A stretch of DNA of 64,000 bases from Aselliscus stoliczkanus (lineage: Eukaryota; Chordata; Mammalia; Chiroptera; Hipposideridae). Positions within the stretch are counted from its first letter, which is position 1; each line of letters opens with the position of its first letter. Location: the NCBI GenBank assembly GCA_033961575.1, contig CM066733.1, positions 64,230,921-64,294,920 of the forward strand. The letters run 5' to 3'. Shown in pieces: positions 10,801 to 21,844 of this stretch. Made by a program: the position numbers and the translations under genes. Below the pieces are notes generated by a model, which saw nothing but the letters and a program-made list of their open reading frames with translations, searched no databases and had not been told where the DNA came from.

Positions 10801-11999
10801 ATGAATTTTTGTTTGCCTCCAAGGCAAATGGACTAAAGATGTTGGTTATGAAAACTCCCAGGAAAGACCTGGAAGGTGAAGGGTACTGTTCTTACCAGAT
10901 CTTGGTCAAGAAAAAAATCCCCAGGCCCATAGATGGTGACACAAAAAGAAGGAAAGTCTATGACTCAGTAAGATTTTTTTTTTCATTGAACATCCTTATC
11001 AATAGAAAATTTAAACATTTACCCATAATATATGTATATTTATTCATTTATAAACTATAGTAATGTACTATTGCAAGAGTACACTGTGCACATAATGAAA
11101 TACATAAAATGTTAACATTTAAGAAGACTAGATAAAAATAAATGGAAATATCACTTAATATTTTAATTCTAATTATGTTATTCTAATATCTCATGCATTA
11201 TATTGAATATTCTGTATTGGATAATATGACCCCTGAAACGGCATCAGCCTCTTTTGCTAGAGCAATACTAACAATTATTGACAATTCTGTGACACTTTCT
11301 ACTATGCTAAACTAAATTATAGGGAGTCACTCCTGTAGAACAAAGATTCCAGGCTATGAGGCTAAGAAACATTAACTAGGACTGTTATATTGCCTGACTT
11401 CGGTAGGGCACCACTTACATTTTCTGTGACTCATGCCCCTAAATCTGATCAATGCACAGCCTTTGCATAGGAACCCTGCGCCTAATGAGTGCCTAATCAG
11501 AGGCAGATATGCTTGCCAAGGAACAGGCTCCACGTGAGCTAAGAATGGAAAGGAGTGTTGGTCTCATGTTGACCTTTGCAAACCACGCCCCAATCTAGAG
11601 ATCATGTCATTATCAAGCCGTTTCCTAGAATTGATAACAGGCGGTGCCATTCATGTACACACCAATAAAGCACTGGAGCCACATCTCCTGGGAGACTGGA
11701 TAAAATTAAAGACTGTAAGAACTACAAAGGATCAAATTTCAGAGATGAGGAAACCTGGGTCCAGGAATGTCTCATAGCAAATTATTGACAGAGTTATGTT
11801 AGGATTTCCTGACCACTGCTCTTTCCACAATATCACATTGCTCGTATTAGGATCAGTAATGGAACTAATTGTATCAGTAATGAAGCTAAGTGTAATGGAG
11901 CATTCATTTAATGTCTACTAACATTTATTGAATGTACTTAAAATAAAAATATTATTTCATGGATGGTTCAAATTCATCATGATCAATAATAATAATTTA
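10801..11999. other. Unassigned AT-rich intronic sequence
   Basis: No gene is seen. A CACGTGAGC E-box and an AACCACGCCCC motif occur near 11530-11590, but single motifs are not evidence of an enhancer. Around 11905-11935 (CATTTAATGTCTACTAACAT) could be a faint L2/MIR3 end. Confidence 0.35.
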
Positions 12000-12225
12000 G
12001 GCTCCTGTACATTGAGCACTTACTATACCTCAAATACTATACTAAGCAATTTATATGAATTATCTTGTTTAATCTTCATAACAACCCTAGGAGGAACATA
12101 TCGTTATAACATTAATTTTACCAATGAGGAAATGGGGGCTGATAGAAAAGAAACAATTTAATAGACATTAACTTGCTACCCTAGGCTTCAAGCCCATGAA
12201 CTTGACTTCAAAACCTGCTCTGCAG
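12000..12225 (-). repeat. MIR SINE
   Basis: Reverse MIR layout: TTGAGCACTTACTATACCTC, AATCTTCATAACAACCCTAG, TTACCAATGAGGAAATGGGG, then TTGCTACCC...CTTGACTTCAAAACC. Confidence 0.75.
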
Positions 12226-12756
12226 CATATACTGCCCCCCAGAGTCAATGGTATCTGTTACATGCAGGACAAATGCTGATCACGTGTACCTTTTGCTTTT
12301 CAGTAACCATCATCATAATACTTTTTTTTCCCTTTACACTAAATGAAATACCAGACTGCTTCTCTCTCTCTCCTCTCCTCTTTACTCCTTTCCTTTCTGT
12401 TGCTTTCTGTTTCTCTCTCTCTCATACACAGACATACAAACACAATTAGGAAACCATCTACAGGCCCCTCAATTTTAGCAGAAAACAGTAACATGAGTCT
12501 AATAATCCTATGTGGCAAATTCTAAACCAACAACTCCTGCTGGTTGCCTTTAGGACATGGATGGCACCTCTCACAAGAGATCTGTTTTTCACTGGATCTC
12601 TGCCAATGACCAAGAAATTATTATTTCTTCCCACTTATTTTCAGTTGTGTTTATCTGTCTTTCCTACAGGAGAGTTGGACCTAAGATGTGAAGTGTTCAG
12701 CTCTTATCCAGTACCTGGTATGTAGTATGTTGTAAATGTTGGATAGATGGAGAAGG

Positions 12757-12841
12757 AGGAAGGAAGGAAGGAAGGAAGGAAGGAAGGAAGGAAGGAAGGA
12801 AGGAAGGAAGGAAGGAAGGAAGGAAGGAAGGAAGGAAGGAA
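12757..12841. repeat. (GGAA)n microsatellite
   Basis: About 21 perfect GGAA units. The open frames across it on both strands are artefacts of the repeat. Such tracts can be bound by ETS-family factors, but nothing here shows that this one is. Confidence 0.97.
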
Positions 12842-12969
12842 AAGAAGATGTATGAATGACTATAATAGAACATTTTCTCAATCATATGTTTCCAGAGAAG
12901 GTGTCCATGGGAAGCTGAAATGGGAATAACATCTCCATTCACTCAGTAGCTCTCGTCAAAACCACTAGA

Positions 12970-13384
12970 GTCAATCTTGGTGCTTTTGTTTCATTATACT
13001 TCACATCAATTCATCAGCAAAACGTCTGGGCTCTCTCTTCAAAATAATCCCAGTCCTATTTCACACTACCTCCACTGCTGTCACCATAGATCAATCCGCC
13101 ATCATCCCTTGCCTAGTTTTTCAATTTCCTCCAAACTGTTCTCTGTGCTTCTACCCTTTCTCTGATATCAAAAAGACAGCCAGAATGTTCCTTCCGAACT
13201 CCTCTGATGAATTTCCACATCACTCAGAGTGAAAGTGAAAGTTCTTCCAATGGCCCATGAGACCCTACATGACCTTTGCCTGCCCCCACCTCTCTGGCCT
13301 CATCTGCTACCACCTTACCTCCCTCCCTCACCCCACTCCAGCCACACTGCCTCCATGTTCCCTTACTCACCATCACTGTCCCAT
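12970..13384 (+). repeat. L2 LINE fragment
   Basis: AGTGAAAGTTCTTCCAATGG, CCCATGAGACCCTACATGACC and CACCTCTCTGGCCTCATCTG follow the L2 sense consensus ('aaagtccttacaatggcctacaaggccctacatgatc'). The upstream CCTCCAAACTGTTCTCTGTGC is also L2-like. Confidence 0.7.
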
Positions 13385-13845
13385 GGTGGGAGGCTGAATA
13401 ATGGCTCCCAAACTTGCCATGTCCTTATTCCCGGAACCCATGAATGTTACTTTTTGTGGCAGAGGAGACTTTGCAGATGCAATTAAAAATTGAAAGATTA
13501 TTTTGGATTACCCTGGTGAGCCCAAACTAATCACAGGCCTCCTGATAAGAAGGGCACAGAAGGAGTCAGACCAGAAGAAGGCAAGGTAAAGCTGGAAGCC
13601 AGGGGAGAAAAGGTGGCATGATGTGTGGGCAATGAGTGAGGAATGAGGTCAGCCTCTAGAAGCTAGAGGAAGGAGGGAGAAAGGTTCTTCACTAGAGCCC
13701 CCGAAGGAACGCAGCCCTGCCAACACCTTGCATTAGTTCCATAAAACTCATCGGGTTTCTGACCTCCAGAACTGTAAAGAGATTGATTTGTGTTGCTTCA
13801 ACCCACTAAGTTTGTGGTCATTTGCAACAGCAGTAACAGGAAATT
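13385..13845 (+). mobile_element. MLT1-type MaLR LTR, third copy
   Basis: AGGCTGAATAATGGCTCCCA, GGCAGAGGAGACTTTGCAGATG, the CTCCTGATAAGAAGGGCAC block, GCCCTGCCAACACCTTGC, CCTCCAGAACTGTAAAGAG and GTGGTCATTTGCAACAGCAG give the standard order for an older MLT1 subfamily in sense orientation. Confidence 0.82.
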
Positions 13846-14984
13846 ATTCCGTTTTATGTTGCTTTATGGTCCTCTTGTCACTGGGCTTAGTTTTTACTTA
13901 CTTATTTTTCCACCAGTTGTCTCTCTCACTACAACACGAAGAGGTGGGGATCCAGCATCTTCTTTTCTTCATGGTTGTAAACCCAGGGCCCCACACATCA
14001 ACAACCAGTTCAGTGTGGGAATAAATGATATATTTCAATTAAGGAATTGGCTGACACCCTGAAATGGTGTTAAATAGAGTTACAAGATTGCATGACATTT
14101 TCACTGGCTTATCTAGAACAGGTGGAAACATATCCAAATGAGCTCGGGCTGTATCTACGCTAAAACAGGCCAGCAGAAGATATCCCAGGAGTACATAGCA
14201 ACAAGCCCTGCTAGGAAGATGCTGAGCACACCTAAGCCCTGTCACATTTAGGGGTTCTAGCATGCCCTCCTGTCTGCTGGGACGAGGAAGGAGCCTGAGC
14301 AGGTTACACGTAGTCACTGCTATCCCACGCAAGCAGAACAGCCCTTGTTTTTATCTGTTTTCTTATATTACATTTCCATCCACACTGAACAAGGTGTTGA
14401 AGTGGAGATGGGGTGGGGGGGTTGAGAAGCAGGAATTCTAACTATCCTTCTTCTTACTGATTTCTGCTGAATAGCCTTAAAAAGGAGTTCACACATAGGA
14501 GCTGAGGTCAAAGGTACGCTCTATGACACTTTGGGTAACATAATTATACTGAAAAGAATGTTAACTTACAAAGGTAATTAAATCCAAAATTTGCTTTCCA
14601 GCATTACAGATCATACTCATAAATAATTTGGGAATCACACATCACTATCCTGCAGTTTTTTCCTAATTGCTGGTACCAGCCGGAGATGCCAATACTTCTT
14701 TTTCCTCCTACTTCTTTTTGGTTCTACACCAGTGGTAGGCTAACTTCTGGTGAGATCAACACTTCACCGAATTTACAAATAAATGTCTTGGTGCCAATGA
14801 TGACAATGATGATGATGATGACTTGCCCTATCTGCTGCATGAAGTTGCATGGGTGCTTCTGTACTGAGAAAAAATACAGCTAGTCCTCACTTTTAAAAAA
14901 ATGTAGGTTTTTTTTTTTTGGAAATGAACACAATGGTGATGTTGATACAGAGACTCTAGAAAGCTGCATAAATGCACCTGCTCC
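13846..14984. other. Unassigned intronic sequence
   Basis: No gene or firm repeat is seen. A short (ATG)n run lies near 14808-14822. Confidence 0.35.
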
Positions 14985-15200
14985 AATGCCACCCTACTGC
15001 ATGGAACCTCTCCTGGCTCACTTGGGCACTCCCTTCTGGAATGCCCACAGCATTCTACTCATTCCTCTCGTCACCAGAATTAGACAAGGGCACATCTCTC
15101 TCCTGTACCACACTGTTGATTTCTTTAGAGCAAGGACTCTGTCTTCCACACCCCTTTCCATCCCCCACCCCACCCCCACAAATGCTCAGCATACCAGACA
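14985..15200 (+). repeat. L2 LINE 3' fragment
   Basis: CACTTGGGCACTCCCTTCTGGAATG, TACTCATTCCTCTCGTC and TTCTTTAGAGCAAGGACTCTGTC match the usual L2 3' landmarks. Confidence 0.6.
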
Positions 15201-16149
15201 AGCTTTGTCAGGTACCTAAATACGAGACAAACACTGAGAGCCGATTTTTAAAAAGACCTTTTGGTAGAACAAATGAGACACAATTTACGCACCAAACAAC
15301 CAGGGAGAAGTACCAAGTAGAAAATAATGATGTATTAAATGACTAAAGTGTATTTCATTAAGGATTTATTAGAAACCAGGAAAGGGGGACATGAGTGTGG
15401 ATTGGAGTTTTGTATGTTCATACAGCAATCATTTTTATTAGCAAAAAATAGCAGCATTACTAACATGTTGTCTTCATATTTTAAAAAATATAAATATAAG
15501 TATTGTGGGGGGTAAATTTGGGGAAAAAAATATTTTGTCAGCTTGATAGATAAAGATGATCTTTTTAAGCCCTGAATGCTTTTTATATTTTATAATATTC
15601 ATAGCCATAATCATTTTTACACTATCTAATAAAGAGTAGTAAAGTATAATACAAAGATCACCAAAGGCCTTGCATAAATACCATAAGCATTAAACATTAA
15701 CACTGAATTAGTGCCTATACTACTATTGAAATCATTTCACTTCATCAGCTCTTTTAGTGATATTAGTGCCAAAAGAGCAAGCTCAGTGACAGAGGTAATA
15801 TTTCGTTGACCATATATCTCAAGTATCTATGACCTTAGAAATGTTACAAAGGAAACTCCAGCAGTTGACTGTAGATATGACTTTCTCTCTCACAAGCTTT
15901 GGTTTTGTTCTTAAAAATCATGCTGACAAGTGCAATTTAATCAGACAGGAAAATGTACTTCACGTCTGTCACAACGTAAGAATTAGAGCAGAAATTTCTG
16001 CTCGCTTGTAAATGAACTCTTAAAACATGCTTTGCCCATGGTATATAACAGTCAATGATTAGACACACACTTTAAATGCACTCTCCAGTTCCTGCAATTT
16101 TGAGCTGTCCTGGGTGAACTCGGGAATGACTGATTTAATCAGCCCTACT
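15201..16149. other. Unassigned sequence downstream of the CLIC5B exon donor
   Basis: Intronic by position. A faint AT-rich character, no repeat I can name and no coding frame of interest. Confidence 0.35.
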
Positions 16150-16445
16150 CTTTTTGCTTTTTTAATTATTTTTTTTCAGTTACAGTTGATATTCACTATG
16201 ATTTTGTATTAGTTTCAGGTGAACAGCATAGTGATTAGACATTTATATAATTCATGCAGTGATCCCCCAGACAAGTCTAGTACCCACCTGGCACTATACA
16301 TAATTGTTGCAACATTATTGACTATACTTTACATCCCCATGCCTATTTTGTAACTACCAATTTGTATTTTTTAATCCCTTCACCTTTTTCTATTCTTGAA
16401 TATGTACTAAGATCCAAGGACCTTGACACCATGCATCTTTCCCTA
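16150..16445 (-). mobile_element. L1 3' UTR fragment
   Basis: A poly-T start (TTTTTTTTCAGTTACAGTTGA), TTAGTTTCAGGTGAACAGCA, the ACATTATTGACTATACTTTA block and CCCTTCACCTTTTTCTATTC are the reverse complement of a mammalian L1 3' end. It ends about 75 bp downstream of the CLIC5B donor site. Confidence 0.8.
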
Positions 16446-16519
16446 GTCACTCGGAACCAAATGAAACACCAATTATGCAATCTGCACTCGCAGGTGTGCC
16501 TGTCATAGGCAGCCCTTAC

Positions 16520-17050
16520 CTTCACAAAGAGATGAATCTCAGGGTTTGTGGAAGCTGATTCATTTTCCTGCAAACCATCTGCAGCAGAATAGCAGGTCGG
16601 GGGATCCTCATCGCTCTCCTGGATGGTGAAGCTTGAAAGAGAAGGCAGGTCTGCCCTCATCACATTTCCATTCTCCTGTGGCTCTTCTGGGCTGGGCTCC
16701 AGGTCCTGAGATGGTAGGTCTAATTCTTCCATTGAGATACCCCTGGCCTCCTGGGGCTCCTCTGGAGGAAAGTCTTGGGGCTCAGGACAAAACTCATCAG
16801 GGAGGAGGTAGTGTCCTGCTTCTGGCTGCAAAGAGGCCAAGCTGTTCTCCTCACCCTGGACAGCATAAACGGATACAGAGTCATATTCATGGGTTTCCAG
16901 CTGGGTGGCATATACATTGTTTTCTGACCTAAAGTCCTCATGGATGTCATCATGAAGGGCACCTTCATCTTCTGCTGACTCGCATGGAACATCATACACA
17001 CTCTCGTTTTGGACTGTGTCATAGATGTTGCTGGAGTCTTGGTCATTCAT
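16520..17050 (-). CDS. CLIC5: CLIC5 long isoform (CLIC5B), alternative N-terminal coding exon
   Basis: This 177-codon exon encodes the isoform-specific N-terminus of chloride intracellular channel protein 5, a GST-fold protein tied to actin and ezrin at microvilli, hair-cell stereocilia and podocytes. I chose the ATG at 17050 because MNDQDSSNIYDTVQ aligns with the MNDED-start of mammalian CLIC5B. Repeated Tyr motifs follow (NIYDTV, SVYDVP, NVYATQ, SVYAVQ) with HEYDSVSVY and YLLPDEF, plus an acidic, proline-rich middle. It ends NPEIHLFVK, where the CLIC fold begins; AAG|GTAAGG at 16520/16519 is a consensus donor at the known CLIC exon boundary. The frame beyond it (to 16343) is intron. The shared exons lie left of the window. 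No stop or frameshift is seen. Relative to what I remember of human it lacks a few residues before the CYS-containing patch. Confidence 0.92.
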
Positions 17051-17181
17051 GTTTACTGATTTGATAGGCCCTTTTGCAAGCAGACCTGAAGTGAGCAAAG
17101 CGATACAGGATGCTGCACTTCCTTGCTGAGGAATCCACGGGCTTTTGAAACGCAGAAACGAGCAACAGCTTTCCATGACAT
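17051..17181 (-). promoter_or_regulatory. CLIC5: CLIC5B 5' leader with upstream ORF and an in-frame upstream ATG
   Basis: An ATG at 17181 opens a 42-codon frame (MSWKAVARF...) that stops at TAA just 2 nt before the main ATG at 17050. A second ATG at 17176, with G at -3 and G at +4, is in frame with CLIC5B and would add 42 residues including SAASCIALLTSGLLA. A possible acceptor (TTTGCTCACTTCAG, ending at 17087) lies between them; if used, both upstream ATGs are intronic. Which applies cannot be told from DNA alone. Confidence 0.45.
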
Positions 17182-17945
17182 GTTTCTAACAATCATTTAC
17201 TGGAGACTTTAATCAGCAAACCACAAGTCCATTGAACACAAGATAAAGCTTACATACTCAGTTAACCCCTTCACTCCTATGGATATTTTCAAATAGACTC
17301 TGGGGTTTTCCTCATTGCCAGTAACTCCAAGTATTTTTGGATTGACTACAGGTTGAGTTGAATTTCTTCCCAGTCTACACTGAAATTTCGGAGTATTTAA
17401 CCATTTGCCACTAAATGGAGCCCCCTCTTCCAATTGTCCCTAATGTTGACAACATTCAAGAAGTCCCTGCAATTCAGTGGAGAACAATTTTTCACAGTGG
17501 TAACATCTATTTATAGCTGAATGCATTACACAAAACGATTCTTTGAGTATTGATACCCTAGGATAAATGAGTTATAGGCACTACAGTTAGGTAATAAACT
17601 CTATTCACATTTCTTACCTGGAAACAGCGCTAGGTAATTAAATGGCATAAGGCAAAAACGATAGTGCTCTTGTCTGTAAGTCCATCAGTACAGACCACCA
17701 AAAATAAGGGACTTGGAAATTTATGGCTTTGAGTTTTATTTTTCCCTCTTAAATCTGGGTGATCGGCACAGTTAACAAATACTCACCAAGAATCTCTATC
17801 TATCGGATACTGAGTTGAGCACTAAACATATCAGTTTGAAGATAGACTCTCTGTTCTCAAGGGACATTTAAGTATTGTTGGAGGGCCAGGAAGAGAAACC
17901 AAAACCCTATGGACACAGAATAAACAATTCAAGATTTGCATAGTG
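17182..17945. other. CLIC5B 5' flank, unassigned
   Basis: This is where the CLIC5B promoter should lie. There is no CpG island, no convincing TATA box near a defined start and no repeat I can name, which fits a tissue-restricted alternative promoter. Confidence 0.35.
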
Positions 17946-18249
17946 CAGAGGTTGGCAAACTTTTGAGACGGAAGAGCTGCCAAAGGGTCAGCAACTTGTG
18001 GCTCGTGAGCTGCAGGCTCTGAAATAAAACTGAAAATGAAAATAAAACTATCATAGTTTCATTTATAAACTTTTTAAAGGATCTTATTCACCTAATGGTG
18101 AGTATGTAAAAATATATGTATGGCTCTTGAATAATTTTTAAATTGTTGCGAGGGACAGGATTGGTTCTTCCAGGGGTTGGCAAACTTTTGAGACAGCAAG
18201 TACCCAATGAGCTACATGTGGCTCGCGAGTCACTGTTTGGTGGCCCCTG
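17946..18249. mobile_element. Non-autonomous hAT element, copy 1
   Basis: 304 bp bounded by CAGAGGTTGGCAAAC and a GGTGGCCCCTG end, with the 8-bp target duplication GCATAGTG / GGATAGTG (7 of 8). The interior is AT-rich with TGAAAATAAAACTATCATAG. Its last 79 bp (18171-18249) begin with another CAGGGGTTGGCAAACTTTTG, so the end looks like a miniature element in itself. No transposase frame. It is a close relative of 32551-32850. Confidence 0.88.
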
Positions 18250-18779
18250 GGATAGTGCAATTAGTCCAGCTCTGGAATAAGAAGTAAAGGATTGTGTGCA
18301 CACATTTGCAGGTAGATGTCATCTACAGCTGCCATGAATATCCAGGCTGTTTGTGAATCTGGGACTCTGTTCTCCTAACTCCTGCTTCTCGTCACCACAT
18401 CACACATCTTTCTCTTTGAAGTGAAAACCAGACAGATTGTAGAGAGATTTTAATGTCTCAAAATCATGTGAAAATGGAGAAGCAACGCAACTCTGGTTGA
18501 CAGGTTTCAAGGCATTCGATACACAACTTATTGACAAAACTCAATTGAGCAGTATTTCTAGGATTCTAGCTGTTGGGACAGCTCAAAGGCAAGATAAGGG
18601 GAAAGAGGCCAGAAACAGACTTTAAAGCTATTGATTGACACTAGCCCCTCTCTTACTGAAAAGTGAGGTTTGATGGGTCCAAATGCTTGATCCGTTACCA
18701 TAGCTTCCATAATCAGGCGTTTATAACTGAATGAAGTGCCAGCTCAATTCCTCCTCATAATTTTGGCTCCGGACAAAAC
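18250..18779. other. Unassigned intergenic sequence
   Basis: No gene or recognised repeat. Confidence 0.35.
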
Positions 18780-18945
18780 CTAAGAGGTCATTCGTCTAAC
18801 ATTTTATTTTACATTTGAGAAAAGCCAGAAACCTAAAAAGAAGTGACTGGTAACAAGTCTACACAGCGTTAATGACAAGCTGATTTCAGCTGCAGTTTCC
18901 TAACCTCCAGCTCAGCGATCTTCCTGCCATGCTCTCCCTTCCTTT
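18780..18945 (-). repeat. MIR SINE fragment
   Basis: Reverse MIR core: TTTTACATTTGAGAAAAGCC, AAGTGACTGGTAACAAGTC, then GCTGATTTCAGCTGCAG. Confidence 0.5.
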
Positions 18946-19769
18946 AAGTTAGTGTTTTCCGACCTGGTTTTCATGATCATACCCTCCCCCCCCCACAGCA
19001 GCCCCTAAAAGATTCTTTTAAAATATTTTCCCCTTGGAATTACAATACTGCAAATATACTACATATCTATTTATATACTGTAAATACATCTGTGCTTTAG
19101 ACATAAAAAGTAAGTTTTTGCCCCCCAAGAACCAATTTTCACCCCTTCAGGGGTGATATTGCTCTTGTCAACTCGCCAAAAATAACTCTCCAGAAACCCC
19201 CCCAAAAGAGCAGTTTACTTGGGTAAAGAAAAAGAAACAAGGTCACCTCAGTAGTGTGTGAATGCACACTTCCTACCACACTCCAACCAGCCGCCCACGT
19301 GCAAAAAGCCCCAATTCCAAGATGGCTTCTATATTTATTAGCACCTCTCCCCCAGAAATTACCACAAAGTTCAACAGGAAGTCAGGACTAGAGAGTTAAT
19401 AGGAAGCCCAGCTCTACCCATAGTCTTCCCAGCTCTATGGTTAAGCATCTTAAGATGTCAGTTCACTTTTATCACTCTGAGAATGTGTGCTTTAATTCCT
19501 AAAACACTTCTGGTGTGTAATTTATAATCTGGCACTGGATTATGTGCTATTCTGCATTAATACAAAATAATAATATTCTACAACCTGTGCATATGGACAC
19601 AGCCTGCTGCCAGGTCCTCACTGTGATGTCCCATTGAGACAGCAGGGACTGGTTAAGCTTAGGGTACAAGACCACACAGACATTTTATAAATTTGGTCCC
19701 CTTTTATCCCTTCTCAGGACACACCTGTCATGATTTAGTTATAGGTTGCAACATAAAACCAGTCACCCT
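18946..19769. other. Unassigned intergenic sequence
   Basis: About 18955-19160 (CCGACCTGGTTTTCATGATC ... CACCCCTTCAGGGGTGATAT) looks like an old DNA-transposon relic, but I cannot name it. The rest shows nothing. Confidence 0.3.
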
Positions 19770-19980
19770 ATGACAGTGGAAGTCAGATCATATCACCTCT
19801 GATCAAACCCCTGCAATGGCTCCCCATTTCTCTCAGTAAAAAGCCAAAGTACTTACAGTGACCCAATGGCCTACAAAATCTATGCCAGATCCCCTCCTCT
19901 TCTCAGGGAGGTCACTTTGACTGTTCTATTTAAAATGACAACCCATCCCACCTCCTATCTGTTACCCCTTCCCCATGACT
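19770..19980 (+). repeat. L2 LINE fragment
   Basis: CAAACCCCTGCAATGGCTCCCC, AAAAGCCAAAGTACTTACAG and GGCCTACAAAATCTATGCC are standard L2 sense landmarks. Confidence 0.8.
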
Positions 19981-19990
19981 AAAAACACTT

Positions 19991-20398
19991 GGACCGGCCG
20001 AGTGGCGCATTGGTTAAGGGCTGGCTTGGGACGCCAGCAGCCCTGGTTTGGATCCCACATATGAGGGCCAGTGACACTGCCCTCTACAGCTAACAACAGC
20101 TGCGCTGCAGGAACCCCAGCAACGGTGTAGGCTGCAGCCCCTGCTGCAGTGGGCTGCCATAGGCTACAGTGAGTGACTGGCAGCCAGAGTGAGAGTCTGG
20201 CAGCTAGCGTGAGATGCCAAGAGCCGCAGTGAGCGACCGTCCAGAGTCCAGCGACTGATCTGCCTCACATGAGAAGAGCACAATGACGATACCAACATGG
20301 GCCAGTGAAGCAACGTCCTCCGCAACTAGACTGAAGAACAAAAAGACAGCAACTTGTCTGTTCCCCTTCCCCGATTCCCCAACAAAATCTTAAAAAAC
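19991..20398 (+). mobile_element. Long composite tRNA-derived SINE, copy 5
   Basis: Head GGACCGGCCGAGTGGCGC with A-box GAGTGGCGCATTGG and a B-box-like GGTTTGGATCC. Full body, tail ending CCCCAACAAAATCTT plus A run. One of the two CCCCAATTCCCC tail repeats is missing, a common length variant. Confidence 0.9.
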
Positions 20399-21084
20399 AA
20401 CAACGCTTACTTGAGTTTTTGTTACCTGAGATTTTGTTCCTTTTTCCATAATACCTATCACCTTCTAATAAGATACACACATTAATTATTTATTATGTCA
20501 AGAGTTTATTTTCTGTCTTCACCCACTCTAATGTAAACCCTGAATGGACCCTGATCTCTCTCTGCTTTTTCATCATTATCTGAAGAACCTAGAATAGCAC
20601 CTGAACTATATTAGACACTCAATACATATCTTTTGAATAAATTTGGGGGATTATTTGATATCTTTACCCTCCCCTGGACATGTAAGTTTCATGAAAACAC
20701 AGTCCGTGTCTATTTTGCCTATCGCTGTATAACTAACGTCTATCAGATATCTGACATATAATAGGTTTATTAAATATGTGTTTTATAAATAACTAAAATG
20801 GAGGAGATGAATATAGAATTCAGGTCATTTTATTCCTGGTCCAGCTTCTTTCTATATTTACTATAAACTCCTAAAGGAAGAGGACTGACAAGTGGGTCAT
20901 CCACAGCACTTTGTATAAAGCAAGTTGGCTTGTTTACTTATAAAAGAGTTTATTAACCAATTAATCAGTCAAAAATATTTTGAGGCATCCATATGTCTGT
21001 TACTTATAACCTAGGAAAGGAAATAGGCACATATTCATTGTCTTGAGAAGTTCTAAGAATTAGCTTGTTTGCTCTCTGAAATAA
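20399..21084. repeat. Mostly unassigned, with L2/MIR 3'-end fragments
   Basis: About 20580-20645 (AGAACCTAGAATAGCACCTG ... AATACATATCTTTTGAATAA) and 20700-20780 (GTCTATTTTGCCTATCGCTG ... CATATAATAGGTTTATTAAA) are L2-type 3' ends in sense orientation. The remainder is unassigned. Confidence 0.5.
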
Positions 21085-21349
21085 AATCTGCTTATGTCAT
21101 ACCTATGTTTGGAATCCTTCAATGGGTCGCAAACATATACAGGAAAATGTCTTTTCCAAGACCTTTCACAACTGGAACCAAGCCTATCTGTTCAACCAGC
21201 TTCTCCCCTCAGCACTCCCCAACATGTCCTACTCTGCAGCCAGCAATGATGCTTTTCCTGAATACATTATGCCATTTCCTGCCCCTATGCTTTTGCACAC
21301 ATACATGTTGCCTCCACTGGGCACAATTCTCCTCATTCTACTCTATGCA

Positions 21350-21351
<2 letters not shown>
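21085..21351 (+). repeat. L2 LINE 3' fragment
   Basis: CTTCAATGGGTCGCAAACAT, AAGACCTTTCACAACTGG, CTCAGCACTCCCCAACATG and ATGCTTTTGCACACATACATG are L2 3' landmarks ('tgcttttgcacatgctgttcc'). Confidence 0.7.

Positions 21352-21401
<50 letters not shown>
21352..21401. repeat. (TA)n microsatellite
   Basis: About 25 TA units; liable to slippage and to hairpin formation. Confidence 0.97.
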
Positions 21402-21408
<7 letters not shown>

Positions 21409-21844
21409 AGAGGTGATCTTATGTGCACACACAACTGATTAGATTTACAAATTAGTAATTCAACAGAAAAGATTCAACTGGGTCTTAGAGCAGGCCTGCC
21501 GTTTGCCTGGAATAACTTTGAGGTCAATATTTGGTCTTCTGCTTTGCATGTTCAAAGGCTCAATTTGGTTAGGTGCACAGGGTTTTCCCAGACATTGGAG
21601 AACTGGGTCACTCTAACTAAACTAAAAAAAAGAACAAACCCAAAACATTAGTTTAGCAACTAAAATGCCAATTAATAATTTACCCACCAAAACATAACTG
21701 CCAATTAACTTGAATACTGGCTTGGTTTAATAAGCATAAGCTCTTCATGGTAGCAAGGTCTACACAGAGAAACAACTAAGATAGATCCTCATATTATGTT
21801 GATCTGATGTTTGTAGGAGCTGAGGCAATACCCATTTTCTTCAA
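21402..21844. other. Unassigned intergenic sequence
   Basis: Nothing recognised. Confidence 0.35.

Noticed and set aside
12681..12942. Repetitive PSFLPSFL / KEGRKEGR frames
   Set aside because: They are translations of the GGAA microsatellite on either strand.
16343..16519. Continuation of the CLIC5B frame beyond FVK (VRAAYDRHTCE...)
   Set aside because: It follows a consensus GTAAGG donor at the known exon boundary of the CLIC family and runs into an L1 fragment, so it is intron.
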